NCBI RefSeq assembly: GCF_001424665.1
Contig: NZ_LMQS01000001.1
Coordinates: forward strand, 931,225-995,224
DNA from: Methylophilus sp. Leaf416
Lineage (GTDB): Bacteria > Pseudomonadota > Gammaproteobacteria > Burkholderiales > Methylophilaceae
Direction: 5' to 3'
Length of the DNA stretch: 64,000 nt
A program made the position numbers and the translations under genes. This document shows, piece after piece, positions 38,987 to 47,914 of this stretch. The notes under the pieces were generated by a model. That model saw nothing but the letters and a program-made list of their open reading frames with translations. It made no database searches and had not been told where the DNA came from. Each line of letters opens with the position of its first letter. Within the stretch, counting starts at the first letter, position 1.

Positions 38987-39166
38987 CTAACAACACCTTT
39001 TAATGCCTTGCCACTTCTGATCCTGCCATTGCCTGAAAAATTCAGCACGTGATAATGGCGGAGTACTATCAGCCTCATCAGCATGATGCTCGGCATAATG
39101 CGCAAGATAACGTTCGTAAACGTCATCCCCTGACAATTGACGGATCCGCTGCCAAATATGTTTCAT
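38987..39166 (-). CDS. YbdD/YjiX family protein, CstA partner
   Basis: 59 residues from ATG 39166 (a TTG at 39175 would add three). The small Cys/Trp-rich family: WQRIRQLSGDDVYERYLAH, PLSRAEFFRQWQDQKW near the end, and the terminal CC. Found directly after cstA-type transporter genes, as here (27 nt). In E. coli the related small protein is needed for CstA/BtsT-type pyruvate uptake; I infer the same. About 260 nt between it and ilvD contain no gene I can support. Confidence 0.9.
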   Translation of the reverse strand: MKHIWQRIRQLSGDDVYERYLAHYAEHHADEADSTPPLSRAEFFRQWQDQKWQGIKRCC

Positions 39167-39193
39167 ATGCTTCAAGGGATTATCTCCGTTAGC

Positions 39194-41257
39194 CTAGAAC
39201 TTGCCCGCTACATACTTGGTTGGCACATAAGGCGTTTCCGTTGATGGCAACACCGGCTTGCCAGTAAAATAACGCAAGCTCATCACCACTACATCAATAA
39301 ACACCACCCACAACACCGCTACAAAAAACAGAGTCAGCCAGGCATCTAGTTGTTGATTGAAGATTAATTGCGGCGCGACTTCTGCTTTATCAGGCGGCAA
39401 TAACCCAGCAGCCAATTTGGCTGCCAAATCATTGGCTGCGGCAAAAAAACCTACCCGCGTATCACTGCTGAATATCTTCTCGTAAGCTGCGGTTGTGGTA
39501 ATTGTAAGCAACCAGACTAAAGGCAAGCCGGTGATCCAGGCTTTGCCGGCTTTGCCCGACTTGATCAGAATACCCGTCCCCACTGACAATGCAATCGCGG
39601 CCAGCATCTGATTGGCAATACCAAACAACGGCCACAGGATATTTACTCCGCCATTCGGATCAATCACCCCGATATAGAGGAAATAACCCCAGCCGGCCAC
39701 CACCAGCGCACTGGTGAAAATCACCGAAGGCGTATAAGAAGTTTCACCCAGTTTGGGGTGCAGATTGCCCAGCATGTCCTGCAACATGAAACGGCCGACA
39801 CGGGTGCCCGCATCCAGCGTAGTCAGGATAAAAATGGCTTCGAACATTATGGCAAAGTGATACCACAGCGCCAGTAAGTTTTCACCAAACACTGTGCCTA
39901 AAATACTGGCCATACCCACAGCCAGGCTAGGCGCACCGCCTGTACGCGCAAACAACGTGCTTTCACCCATGGCACTGGCCAGGTGTTGCATCTGTTCCAC
40001 CGAAACCTGATAACCCCAGCTGCTGATGGTATTTACAGCGTCGAGCGCTTCTTTACCAACCACGCCGGCAGGGCTGTTAATGGCAAAAAATACACCCGGT
40101 TCCAGAATAGTTGCGGCGATCATCGCCATCATCGCCACAAAACTTTCCAGCAACATGGCACCGTAACCTATCATGCGGATATCGCATTCACTAGTGATCA
40201 GCTTGGGTGTAGTGCCACTGGCTATTAAGGCGTGAAAACCGGAAATCGCCCCGCAAGCAATCGTAATAAACACAAACGGGAACAGCTTGCCGCCAAAGAT
40301 AGGGCCTGTGCCATCAATAAAAGGCGTAATGGCAGGCATGCGGATATCCGGGCGCAACCATAAAATTGCAATTGCCAGCATCAGCACGGTACCCAGCTTC
40401 ATAAAGGTGGATAAATAATCACGCGGCGCCAGCAGTAACCACACCGGCAACACTGCGGCGGCAAAACCATAAGCAATCACACTGAAAGCCAGCGGCAATC
40501 CTTCATGGTCAAACAGGGCAGCAAGCACAGGATGATGGTCTACCCAACCGCCCAATACTACTGAACCCAACAACAAAACCACACCAAGCAGCGAAGCTTC
40601 CAGCACACGCCCTGGCCGCAGGTATCGCATACAGATACCAACAATCATGGCGATAGGAATCGTTGCCGCCACGGTGGAGGTTCCCCATGGACTGTGTTTC
40701 ATGGCATTTACCACTACCAGGCCTAACACCGCGATCAAAATAATCATGATCATAAAAGTGCCAAACATTGCTGCCACGCCACCAATGGCACCGATTTCGT
40801 CCCTAGCCATCTGCCCAAGGCTGCGACCATTGCGGCGGGTAGAAAGAAACAGTGTCACCATATCCTGCACCGCGCCGCCTAGTACAGCACCAATGAGTAT
40901 CCATAGCGTGCCGGGCAGGTAGCCAAATTGCGCCGCCAGTGTAGGCCCTACCAAAGGACCAGGGCCGGCAATCGCGGCAAAGTGATGTCCGAATACTACC
41001 CAGCGATTGGTCGGCACAAAATCGCGGCCATTATTCAGGCGCTCAGCCGGAGTCGCGCGGGTCGCATCCAGGCTCAGAATACTTGCGGCGATCCAGGCAG
41101 CATAAAAACGATAGGCAATGGCATACACGCAGACAGCCGCAGTGATTAGCCACAATACATTCAGCGCCTCTCCTCTCGACAAGGCCACTTGCGCGACGGC
41201 AAATACTCCCAGCAATGTCAGCGATGCCCAGCCAGCGCGCCCTAACAAACCCTTCAT
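39194..41257 (-). CDS. cstA: CstA: carbon starvation/peptide-pyruvate transporter
   Basis: 687 residues, about 16-18 membrane helices. Motifs of the family: NNGRDFVPTNRWVVFGHHFA near 75, GPLVGPTLAAQFGYLPG, GAVQDMVTLFLSTRRNGRSLG near 145, SGFHALIASGTTPKLI near 340. The family takes up peptides or pyruvate in starved cells. Promoter predicted at 41385-41413 and a 120-nt leader with alternative hairpins. Confidence 0.93.
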   Translation of the reverse strand: MKGLLGRAGWASLTLLGVFAVAQVALSRGEALNVLWLITAAVCVYAIAYRFYAAWIAASILSLDATRATPAERLNNGRDFVPTNRWVVFGHHFAAIAGPGPLVGPTLAAQFGYLPGTLWILIGAVLGGAVQDMVTLFLSTRRNGRSLGQMARDEIGAIGGVAAMFGTFMIMIILIAVLGLVVVNAMKHSPWGTSTVAATIPIAMIVGICMRYLRPGRVLEASLLGVVLLLGSVVLGGWVDHHPVLAALFDHEGLPLAFSVIAYGFAAAVLPVWLLLAPRDYLSTFMKLGTVLMLAIAILWLRPDIRMPAITPFIDGTGPIFGGKLFPFVFITIACGAISGFHALIASGTTPKLITSECDIRMIGYGAMLLESFVAMMAMIAATILEPGVFFAINSPAGVVGKEALDAVNTISSWGYQVSVEQMQHLASAMGESTLFARTGGAPSLAVGMASILGTVFGENLLALWYHFAIMFEAIFILTTLDAGTRVGRFMLQDMLGNLHPKLGETSYTPSVIFTSALVVAGWGYFLYIGVIDPNGGVNILWPLFGIANQMLAAIALSVGTGILIKSGKAGKAWITGLPLVWLLTITTTAAYEKIFSSDTRVGFFAAANDLAAKLAAGLLPPDKAEVAPQLIFNQQLDAWLTLFFVAVLWVVFIDVVVMSLRYFTGKPVLPSTETPYVPTKYVAGKF

Positions 41258-41343
41258 AGTGTTTACTTTCTTTCTATTTTAATAGTTTTTATTGGAACTA
41301 AACCTTTAAGTCACGATAGAAATAGTCACAATCCGCAGCCTGG

Positions 41344-41413
41344 TGCAGTCGCACTGCAATAGTGCGAACTTCATCTACAAGGCTTTTATATCTGATTACC
41401 AGCATCCGGGCAA
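41344..41413 (-). promoter_or_regulatory. cstA promoter and leader hairpins
   Basis: Minus strand: -35 TTGCCC (41413-41408), 17 nt, -10 TATAAA (41390-41385); start near 41378. The leader carries stem TCGCACT/AGTGCGA (41349-41367, loop of 5) and an exclusive alternative TGCAGT/ACTGCA (41344-41358, loop of 3). Confidence 0.55.
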
Positions 41414-41453
41414 TATACCTTAACAATCATGCACTTACAAATAATCGTTTAAC

Positions 41454-41469
41454 TGGCATACAGATTGCT
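41454..41469 (+). promoter_or_regulatory. sigma-54 promoter of the ANTAR gene
   Basis: TGGCAT (41454-41459), five bases, TTGCT (41465-41469): GG and GC 10 nt apart, matching the -24/-12 consensus. Predicted start about 41480; a palindrome AATTCC-TGTG-GGAATT (41471-41486) overlaps it. No Shine-Dalgarno precedes ATG 41509. Confidence 0.72.
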
Positions 41470-41508
41470 AATTCCTGTGGGAATTAAATTTATTTTACTT
41501 TTTAAAAA

Positions 41509-41742
41509 ATGAGACCTAATACACCTAACCCTTCGACTGTAGCTGCCGCAGCGCAACATTCTTTGCTGAGCCAAGAAGACCAAAAGGTAGTGGATTCTGC
41601 GCGCGATATCCTGATGCGACAGCGCGCCTTGAACGAAGAGGAAGCTTATTCTTTGCTGTCTGAAATGGCGGACAAGCGAAAAACAGGAATGGCGGATATT
41701 TCATTGCAATTAATTAATATCACCAAACGATTAACCGTTTAA
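41509..41742 (+). CDS. Stand-alone ANTAR-domain protein
   Basis: 77 residues. From about residue 22 it follows the ANTAR pattern (three-helix RNA-binding antiterminator): VDSARDILMRQRALNEEEAY, then LLSEMADKRKTGMADISLQL. The A-x-x-x-L-M-x-x-x-x-L-x-E-x-x-A-Y-x-x-L core is clear. There is no receiver, GAF or nitrate domain, so the signal would be the gene's own expression or a partner. Divergent from cstA with a sigma-54 promoter. Known ANTAR proteins bind dual hexaloop hairpins to prevent termination; no such pair is evident nearby. Confidence 0.82.
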   Translation: MRPNTPNPSTVAAAAQHSLLSQEDQKVVDSARDILMRQRALNEEEAYSLLSEMADKRKTGMADISLQLINITKRLTV

Positions 41743-41856
41743 ACTTCTGCGTACAAAAAGCTTCAAGCTTACCCATTGCTTTTACTGAAATTCCGACTTT
41801 CTGTTTGATACCCACCAGCTAATCTATTCCGACCATTAAAAACTCGCTGGCCCCTC

Positions 41857-41884
41857 TTGCAAGAACAAAAGGGTTAGGTATAAT
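41857..41884 (+). promoter_or_regulatory. tRNA-Val promoter
   Basis: -35 TTGCAA (41857-41862), 16 nt, -10 TATAAT (41879-41884), start about 22 nt before the tRNA. Confidence 0.8.
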
Positions 41885-41905
41885 GCGGCCTTCGTTACAA
41901 GGCAC

Positions 41906-41981
41906 GGGTGCTTAGCTCAGTTGGTAGAGCGTCGCCCTTACAAGGCGAATGTCAGCGGTTCGACCCCGTTAGCACCCACCA
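41906..41981 (+). tRNA. tRNA-Val (anticodon UAC)
   Basis: 76 nt cloverleaf with encoded CCA: acceptor GGGTGCT/AGCACCC, D-arm TTAGCTCAGTTGGTAGAG, anticodon arm CGCCC-TTACAAG-GCG with anticodon UAC (loop CTTACAA), T-arm GGTTCGACC, discriminator A, CCA at 41979-41981. Strong promoter upstream. Confidence 0.97.
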
Positions 41982-42009
41982 ATCCCCTGCCTTTCCAAAT
42001 AGTTTAGAT

Positions 42010-42684
42010 TCAAATCAATCCCCGCTCGCTGAACGAAAATGTGTCCTGACCGGCCACAATGACATGATCCAGCACCTTCACATCCACCAGGTTAAGCGAC
42101 TCTTTTAAAGTCTGGGTAAGCTGCTGATCCGCGCGACTGGGTGAAGCTGAACCGCCGGGATGATTATGACTGAGAATAACTGCAGCCGCATTGAGCTCCA
42201 GGGCACGCTTGACAACCTCTCGCGGATACACACTGGTTTGCATGAGACTGCCTTCAAACAATGTTTCGTAAGCGATCAAACGGTTTTGCGCATCCAGAAA
42301 CAGGATGCCGAATACTTCGCGCAACAGATGGGATAACTGTAATTGCAAATAGGCTTTTACTTGTGCGGGAGAGCTGAAGCTATCCACTTGCTGCAGTGTT
42401 TCACCGAGCGCCCGCTTACTCATTTCCAGCACCGCCTGTAACTGGCAATATTTGCTTTCACCCATACCATGCACTTGCTGCACCTCATCCATACTGGCGG
42501 AGAAAATCCCATTCAGACTTTTGAAATGCTGCAACAGATCACGCGCCAAATCGACGGCGGTTTTACCGACCACGCCTACCCGTAAAAAGATTGCTAATAG
42601 CTCGGCGTCTGAAAGTGCGACTGCACCGGCCCGCAATAATTTTTCGCGCGGTCGCTCTTGTTCAGGCCAGTCTGTGATTGCCAT
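42010..42684 (-). CDS. radC: RadC-family JAB domain protein
   Basis: 224 residues. N-terminal helix-hairpin-helix-type region ([22 protein letters not shown]), C-terminal JAB/MPN+ domain with [18 protein letters not shown] near 170 carrying the metal-binding H-x-H-x(7)-D site, and a second His/Glu region upstream. Named for a DNA repair link, actual biochemistry uncertain. Minus-strand gene between tRNA-Val and the HExxH protein. Confidence 0.92.
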   Translation of the reverse strand: MAITDWPEQERPREKLLRAGAVALSDAELLAIFLRVGVVGKTAVDLARDLLQHFKSLNGIFSASMDEVQQVHGMGESKYCQLQAVLEMSKRALGETLQQVDSFSSPAQVKAYLQLQLSHLLREVFGILFLDAQNRLIAYETLFEGSLMQTSVYPREVVKRALELNAAAVILSHNHPGGSASPSRADQQLTQTLKESLNLVDVKVLDHVIVAGQDTFSFSERGLI

Positions 42685-42703
42685 CGCTCATCCTCGCATA
42701 AGC

Positions 42704-43471
42704 TTATTTTGCCCAGCCTATCTCTCGCGAGGTTGGCCGACCAATTATTGTCTCGTCCAGATTCCTCGCCATACGCGCCCGGTCTGGTGAAAGGGGGATT
42801 TTCCCCGCCATTATTTCGGCTATCTTTTGTGGATAAAGCGGTTGCATATAAGGCTCGGCATAACCTTGTGGTAACAAAGGTGCATTGGTGTTCAAGTCAT
42901 ATTTATCTGTTGCACTTAAGGTATGCAGCAACTCATGGGCGATCACCACCGTATTTCCCGCATGCTGATCACGGGCCGCGAACAAATTGACGCGCCCAAT
43001 CTGGCCTTTTTGTAGCGCAGTTGAGTGTAATAGACGCGTGTGATTTTTCGCATCGTGGTACAGCAGGTATAACTTGATATCAATGGGCACCCCTACGCCA
43101 GGCTTATGTTGCCAGGCAAACCAGCGAAATTTAAGACTCCAGAGAATAATCTCCAGCCGATTTGCATTGAGGGCTGGTGGCGCTGGCGGTATTTCCGTGA
43201 TGCTGGGGCCGAGATGAAAAACAATAGGCCGCGGTAATGGCAACTGATACCGGCGTGCTTCACGAGAAAAATACTGCTCTAAAACCTCAAAATCTTTTTC
43301 CTGCAAAGCCGCTATGTAGGTCTCAACTTCTGAAGATGCGTCTGCGTTGACCGGATATAAGGCCACATGCAAAGGCTTATGCCACTGTAATGCCTGATAT
43401 TCATTCCAAACCTGCATAAGCGCAATCAACACCACTAAAACCCAGAAAAAAATCCGTATCTTTTTCAGCAT
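42704..43471 (-). CDS. Membrane-anchored protein with HExxHxxSxxD zinc-protease motif
   Basis: 255 residues. N-terminal signal anchor at residues 5-22 (IRIFFWVLVVLIALMQV), so the rest is periplasmic. Residues 179-189 read HELLHTLSATD: HExxH followed by xxSxxD, where metzincins carry HExxHxxGxxH/D. The preceding hydrophobic NTVVIA and the following KYD complete the helix-turn. No close family recognised. It ends about 20 nt before radC on the same strand and is divergent from coaBC. Proteolytic function is an inference from this motif. Confidence 0.65.
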   Translation of the reverse strand: MLKKIRIFFWVLVVLIALMQVWNEYQALQWHKPLHVALYPVNADASSEVETYIAALQEKDFEVLEQYFSREARRYQLPLPRPIVFHLGPSITEIPPAPPALNANRLEIILWSLKFRWFAWQHKPGVGVPIDIKLYLLYHDAKNHTRLLHSTALQKGQIGRVNLFAARDQHAGNTVVIAHELLHTLSATDKYDLNTNAPLLPQGYAEPYMQPLYPQKIAEIMAGKIPLSPDRARMARNLDETIIGRPTSREIGWAK

Positions 43472-43568
43472 CTACTTAACCTTTATGATTACCATATCTT
43501 AACATGTTTAAAGATGCGTTTATCCGGCCTGATTTCAAATGTACATGCTTTACAGTTAAAATACTGCC

Positions 43569-44774
43569 ATGAATAGCGCTCATCTACAGCAAGATTATTT
43601 ACAGTCACGTCATATACTGCTGGGCATCACCGGCGGGATTGCAGCTTACAAAACGGCTGAACTGATCCGCCTGCTGATCAAGCAAGGTCATACTGTTCAA
43701 GTGGTGATGACAGAAGCTGCTACTCACTTCATCACGCCAACCACCTTACAGGCGCTGTCCGGCAATCCGGTATTTATTGATAGCTGGGATTCCCGTATTG
43801 CAAATGCAATGCCGCATATTGAACTGAGTCGACAAGCAGACGCCCTTCTGGTTGCGCCAGCCAGTGCCGATTTTATTGCCAAGCTTGCGCATGGATTTGC
43901 TAACGATTTGCTGTCAACATTGTGCCTGGCACGTGAGTGCCCACTCCTGGTTGCACCGGCCATGAATAGGCAAATGTGGGAAAATGCTAGCACTCAACGC
44001 AATATTGCGCAGTTACTCAAAGATCAGGTAACAGTATTGGGGCCAGATAGTGGCGAACAAGCATGTGGTGAAGTCGGTCAAGGCAGGATGCTGGAGCCTG
44101 AAATTTTACTCGAAGGTTTGCAAACACATTTCACACCCAAGCTACTGGCAGGCAAGAAAATACTCATTACAGCCGGCGCCACCATGGAAATGCTGGATCC
44201 GGTACGTGGCATTACCAATATCAGTAGCGGAAAAATGGGTTATGCTTTGGCGAAAGTTGCCACGCAAATGGGCGCTGAAGTGACATTAGTCTATGGGCAT
44301 GCAACTACTGCCAGACCGCAAGTCAGCCATGCAAGTTATGCCGGCACCGCCAACGAGATGTATCAAAGCGTCATGAGACAGATCGTAAATCAGGATGTTT
44401 TTATCGCGGTCGCGGCCGTGGCTGATTACAGCCCACTGACTCCAGCAGACCAGAAAATTAAAAAAAGTGAGGATACACTCACAATTCAACTTAAGAAGAA
44501 CAAGGATATTCTCGCCGACGTCGCATCACTACCAAACCCACCCTACTGTGTTGGTTTTGCCGCCGAAACCGAGCATGTACTTGAGCACGCCACACAGAAA
44601 CGGCTGGCGAAAAAGATACCGATGATCGTAGCAAACCAGGCCCGTCAGGCTTTAGGTAGTGACCATAACAGCGTTACCATCATCGATGAGACTGGTGAGT
44701 ATCCCCTGGATATAGCCGACAAAACTACCATTGCAGCCAACATTCTCACTCACCTTAAGCATCAACTAAAATAA
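43569..44774 (+). CDS. coaBC: CoaBC: phosphopantothenoylcysteine synthetase/decarboxylase
   Basis: 401 residues, bifunctional (dfp). CoaC flavoprotein 1-185: GITGGIAAYKTAELIR, HIELSRQADALLVAPASADF, catalytic Cys region and APAMNRQMW. CoaB synthetase 190-401: ITAGATMEMLDPVRGITN, SSGKMGYALA, and KKNKDILAD near 315. Two steps of coenzyme A synthesis. Starts at ATG 43569, divergent from the HExxH protein. A palindrome, not an obvious terminator, follows. Confidence 0.95.
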   Translation: MNSAHLQQDYLQSRHILLGITGGIAAYKTAELIRLLIKQGHTVQVVMTEAATHFITPTTLQALSGNPVFIDSWDSRIANAMPHIELSRQADALLVAPASADFIAKLAHGFANDLLSTLCLARECPLLVAPAMNRQMWENASTQRNIAQLLKDQVTVLGPDSGEQACGEVGQGRMLEPEILLEGLQTHFTPKLLAGKKILITAGATMEMLDPVRGITNISSGKMGYALAKVATQMGAEVTLVYGHATTARPQVSHASYAGTANEMYQSVMRQIVNQDVFIAVAAVADYSPLTPADQKIKKSEDTLTIQLKKNKDILADVASLPNPPYCVGFAAETEHVLEHATQKRLAKKIPMIVANQARQALGSDHNSVTIIDETGEYPLDIADKTTIAANILTHLKHQLK

Positions 44775-44792
44775 TCTGCTTTAAAAGCATTA

Positions 44793-44826
44793 CCTCTCGG
44801 TATTTTCATGAAAATACTGAGAGGTT
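44793..44826. repeat. 34-bp near-perfect inverted repeat
   Basis: ACCTCTCGGTATTTT and AAAATACTGAGAGGT around a CATG centre; 15-bp arms with one G-U mismatch. Followed by TCAACC, no U-tract, so not a standard terminator. Sits about 56 nt before the TonB receptor. Confidence 0.8.
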
Positions 44827-44882
44827 CAACCTGACAAACAGCTTACAATCGCGCCATTTAATCCCCTTAGTATTGAGTAATT

Positions 44883-46982
44883 ATGCGTGCTTTTGTATTT
44901 CGTTTGACGCCGGTTTGCCTGGCAATCTCATCCGCTTTTGGTTGCTTATCTGTGGCGGAGGCTGAAGAAGAAAAAACTTTGACACTTTCACCTGTTGTAG
45001 TGACTGCTACTCGTCAGGCGCAAAATAGCTTTGATTTGCCAATTGCAATCGACGTAGTGACTGAGAAAGACATCAAAGACGGCCAATTGCAAATGCAATT
45101 ATCCGAGAGCCTGATTCGTGTTCCTGGCATCACAGCGCAAAACCGCACACAGCAAGCACAAGATCCCCAAATATCCAGCCGCGGCTTTGGTTCTCGCTCA
45201 TCCTTTGGTGTGCGTGGTGTGCGCGTGTATGTAGATGGTATTCCATTGACCATGCCGGATGGCCAAGGTCAGCCGGGTGTTGTTGACCTTTCTGCAATCA
45301 AAAGCATAGAAGTAATGCGCGGACCTTTCTCTTCTCTTTACGGCAACTCATCTGGTGGCGTTATTCAGATGTTTACCCGAGATGCGCCACCAACACCAAC
45401 TATAGGTGCTACCACCATGTTTGGTAGCTACGACACGAAAAGAAATGTATTGGAGGCGGCAGGTCAACTTGAGGGATTGGAATACATGCTGAATATCTCC
45501 AATTTTGAATCTGACGGGTATCGAGACCACAGCAGTAGTAATAAAAAAATGGCCACTGCCAAGTTTAAAATTAACATTAATGAAGGCACCAAGCTTACAA
45601 CATTAATCAATTGGTTTGAACAAGATGCTCAAGATCCGCTCGGATTGACTAGAGTCGACGTTAGTAGAGATCGAAAAGCAGTGGTTGGTGCAGCAATAGG
45701 TGCTAACACTCAAGTATCTAGAAATCATACCCAAGTTGGCTTCAATTTGGAGCATGCAATCAACGAAACAAATAAGCTTTCTTTTATTCCATACGTGGGT
45801 ACAAGAGAAAATTCACAAATCTTGCCATTCAATCCAACAGGGACTAATGCAAGAACTAGTCAAATATCCAGAAGTTTTTATGGCTCCGATCTTCGTTGGG
45901 ACAACAATGGCATAGTTTTTGGAAGGAAATATAATGTATCTGTCGGTGTAAATTATGGAAAATCAGAAGATGATCGCTTAGATATTAATACTCAGATTGC
46001 AGGTGCGCCTGCAAATGTTACTAATCGCGATGAGGTAAACATTTCTACAAATTACGATCGTTATGTACAAGGTATGCTATCAGCTACAGAGAAGATTGAT
46101 CTACATGCAGGTCTAAGAAGAACGAAAGTTAACCTAAAAGTTAAAGACAATTTAATCGCAGGCTTTGGCGATAATAGTGGTTCTGTCTCTTACAACAAAA
46201 CCAATCCGGTTATTGGAGCCACTTGGAAAGTCACTCCTGAATTTAACATCTATACTAATTATGGGAAAGGTTTTGAAACCCCTTCTTTTATCGAGGCTGC
46301 TTATAACTCCACCACCAACGGAGCTACACCTAATTTAAGCCTTAAACCAAGTACAAGTGAAAACTTTGAAATAGGTACTAAAGCCTACTTAACTGACAAC
46401 ACAAAAGCAAACTTAACGCTCTACTACATTAAAACAGATGATGAAATTGTTGTGAGTCAAATCGACTTTGCAAATAGAAGCGTTTTTACCAATGCCAATA
46501 AATCAATAAGAAAAGGCGCCGAATTTTCCATAGAGTCAAATTTCGAAAACAACATATCAACGTACTTTTCATATACTTTATTAAGTGCAAAGTTTGACTC
46601 AGACTTTACAAGCCCAGCAAATGGATTAATCGCTTCAGGCAACCGCATTCCCGGCACTTATAGCAACCAGGCTTATGGCGAGATTCGCTGGAGATATGAG
46701 CCACTAGGCTTCTATACTGCTCTTGAAGGCCGTTACAACAGTAAAGTCTATGTGAATGACAGAAATACTGATGCCGCCTCCTCTTATGCAATATTCAACA
46801 TACGCGCTGGCTTTGAGCAACTAGTGAGCAACTGGATGTTTAAAGAATTTATTCGTATTGAAAACTTGGCGGATAAGGAATTCATTGGCTCAGTACGCAT
46901 TAATGATGCCAATAGCAGATTTTTTGAGCCTGCTGCTGAACGTAATTACCTACTCGGCCTCAGCGCCCAGTACAAGTTCTAA
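44883..46982 (+). CDS. pqqU: TonB-dependent receptor, PqqU/YncD family
   Basis: 699 residues. Signal peptide to about 27, TonB box TLSPVVVTATRQ near 35, plug with SRGFGSRSSFGVRGVRVYVDG and PDGQGQPG, and VMRGPFSSLYGNSSGGV; 22-stranded barrel ending ...YLLGLSAQYKF. The plug and the barrel stretches YGKGFETPS, LKPSTSENFEIGTK and RIENLADKEFIGSVRIND recall E. coli YncD, the PQQ importer PqqU (from memory). Barrel sequence is AT-richer than its neighbours. A siderophore receptor is the main alternative. Confidence 0.72.
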   Translation: MRAFVFRLTPVCLAISSAFGCLSVAEAEEEKTLTLSPVVVTATRQAQNSFDLPIAIDVVTEKDIKDGQLQMQLSESLIRVPGITAQNRTQQAQDPQISSRGFGSRSSFGVRGVRVYVDGIPLTMPDGQGQPGVVDLSAIKSIEVMRGPFSSLYGNSSGGVIQMFTRDAPPTPTIGATTMFGSYDTKRNVLEAAGQLEGLEYMLNISNFESDGYRDHSSSNKKMATAKFKININEGTKLTTLINWFEQDAQDPLGLTRVDVSRDRKAVVGAAIGANTQVSRNHTQVGFNLEHAINETNKLSFIPYVGTRENSQILPFNPTGTNARTSQISRSFYGSDLRWDNNGIVFGRKYNVSVGVNYGKSEDDRLDINTQIAGAPANVTNRDEVNISTNYDRYVQGMLSATEKIDLHAGLRRTKVNLKVKDNLIAGFGDNSGSVSYNKTNPVIGATWKVTPEFNIYTNYGKGFETPSFIEAAYNSTTNGATPNLSLKPSTSENFEIGTKAYLTDNTKANLTLYYIKTDDEIVVSQIDFANRSVFTNANKSIRKGAEFSIESNFENNISTYFSYTLLSAKFDSDFTSPANGLIASGNRIPGTYSNQAYGEIRWRYEPLGFYTALEGRYNSKVYVNDRNTDAASSYAIFNIRAGFEQLVSNWMFKEFIRIENLADKEFIGSVRINDANSRFFEPAAERNYLLGLSAQYKF

Positions 46983-46997
46983 ATTGCAAAATCTCTC

Positions 46998-47022
46998 AAG
47001 CCAGCAACCGCTGGCTTTTTTA
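46998..47022 (+). terminator. Terminator of the TonB receptor gene
   Basis: AGCCAGC-AACC-GCTGGCT followed by TTTTTATT. Confidence 0.92.
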
Positions 47023-47097
47023 TTAGCTAGTTATCGCGCTTAGTGATTTTCATCGTTATTTGGTGTTTAATAGCGCAATCTTTTTGGAGCAAGCATT

Positions 47098-47550
47098 ATG
47101 TCGATTACCGTAGACCTCAAAATTCTTGACCCTCGCTTGCATCACATGATGCCGACCTATGCTACGCCTGGCTCGGCAGGGCTGGATTTACGTGCCTGTA
47201 TCGAGCATACACAGACCATACAGCCCGGTGAAACTATTATGATCCCTACTGGCATGGCGATTCATATTGACAATACGTACTATGCGGCGCTGATTTTGCC
47301 ACGCTCCGGCTTAGGTCATAAACACGGCATCGTACTCGGCAACTTGGTAGGATTGATTGATTCAGATTATCAGGGGCAGTTGCTGGTTTCTTGCTGGAAC
47401 CGCGGTAAAGAATCGTTTATTTTGAATCCTTTAGAACGTATTGCGCAGATGGTGATTGTGCCGGTGGTGCAGGCAGATTTTCATATTGTGGATGAATTTA
47501 CATCAAGTGAACGTGGTGAAGGTGGCTTTGGCAGTACCGGAAAACATTAA
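47098..47550 (+). CDS. dut: dUTPase
   Basis: 150 residues, trimeric type. All five motifs: [43 protein letters not shown] and the C-terminal [12 protein letters not shown]. Hydrolyses dUTP to dUMP, keeping uracil out of DNA. Single gene between the receptor and rpmB. Confidence 0.96.
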   Translation: MSITVDLKILDPRLHHMMPTYATPGSAGLDLRACIEHTQTIQPGETIMIPTGMAIHIDNTYYAALILPRSGLGHKHGIVLGNLVGLIDSDYQGQLLVSCWNRGKESFILNPLERIAQMVIVPVVQADFHIVDEFTSSERGEGGFGSTGKH

Positions 47551-47575
47551 TCGCTAATTAAAGCATAACAATTGC

Positions 47576-47605
47576 TTGATTTAGGATTGCTTTTCATTCT
47601 ATAAT
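47576..47605 (+). promoter_or_regulatory. rpmB-rpmG promoter
   Basis: -35 TTGATT (47576-47581), 18 nt, -10 TATAAT (47600-47605). Confidence 0.75.
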
Positions 47606-47645
47606 CTCGCTCTTTCTGAAAAAGATAAAGTATTTGGAGATAACC

Positions 47646-47882
47646 ATGGCACGTGTATGTCAGGTAACAGGCAAAAAGCCTATGGTGGGTAACAATGTTT
47701 CTCACGCACAAAACAAAACAAAACGCCGCTTCTTGCCTAACTTGCAAAACCGTAAGTTTTGGGTTGAGAGCGAAAATCGTTGGGTAAAAATGCGTATTAC
47801 TAACGCTGCTTTGCGTACTATCGACAAAAATGGTATCGACGCTGTGTTGGCTGATTTACGTGCAGCTGGCGAAAAAATCTAA
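47646..47882 (+). CDS. rpmB: Ribosomal protein bL28
   Basis: 78 residues from ATG 47646 ([13 protein letters not shown]...); four residues more would be an artefact. Has [15 protein letters not shown] and RNR-type basic core, no zinc Cys pairs. 50S subunit. Followed 32 nt later by rpmG. Confidence 0.97.
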   Translation: MARVCQVTGKKPMVGNNVSHAQNKTKRRFLPNLQNRKFWVESENRWVKMRITNAALRTIDKNGIDAVLADLRAAGEKI

Positions 47883-47914
47883 CTCGCGACATTTAGTCTG
47901 CAAAGGATATTATC

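Noticed and set aside
41344-41378. ANTAR target hairpins in the cstA leader
   Set aside because: One loop is 5 nt, the other 3; no pair of six-base loops with A1 and G4 and no adjacent terminator.
44775-44882. Cobalamin riboswitch ahead of the TonB receptor
   Set aside because: No B12 box-like conserved core; the gap holds only a palindrome.
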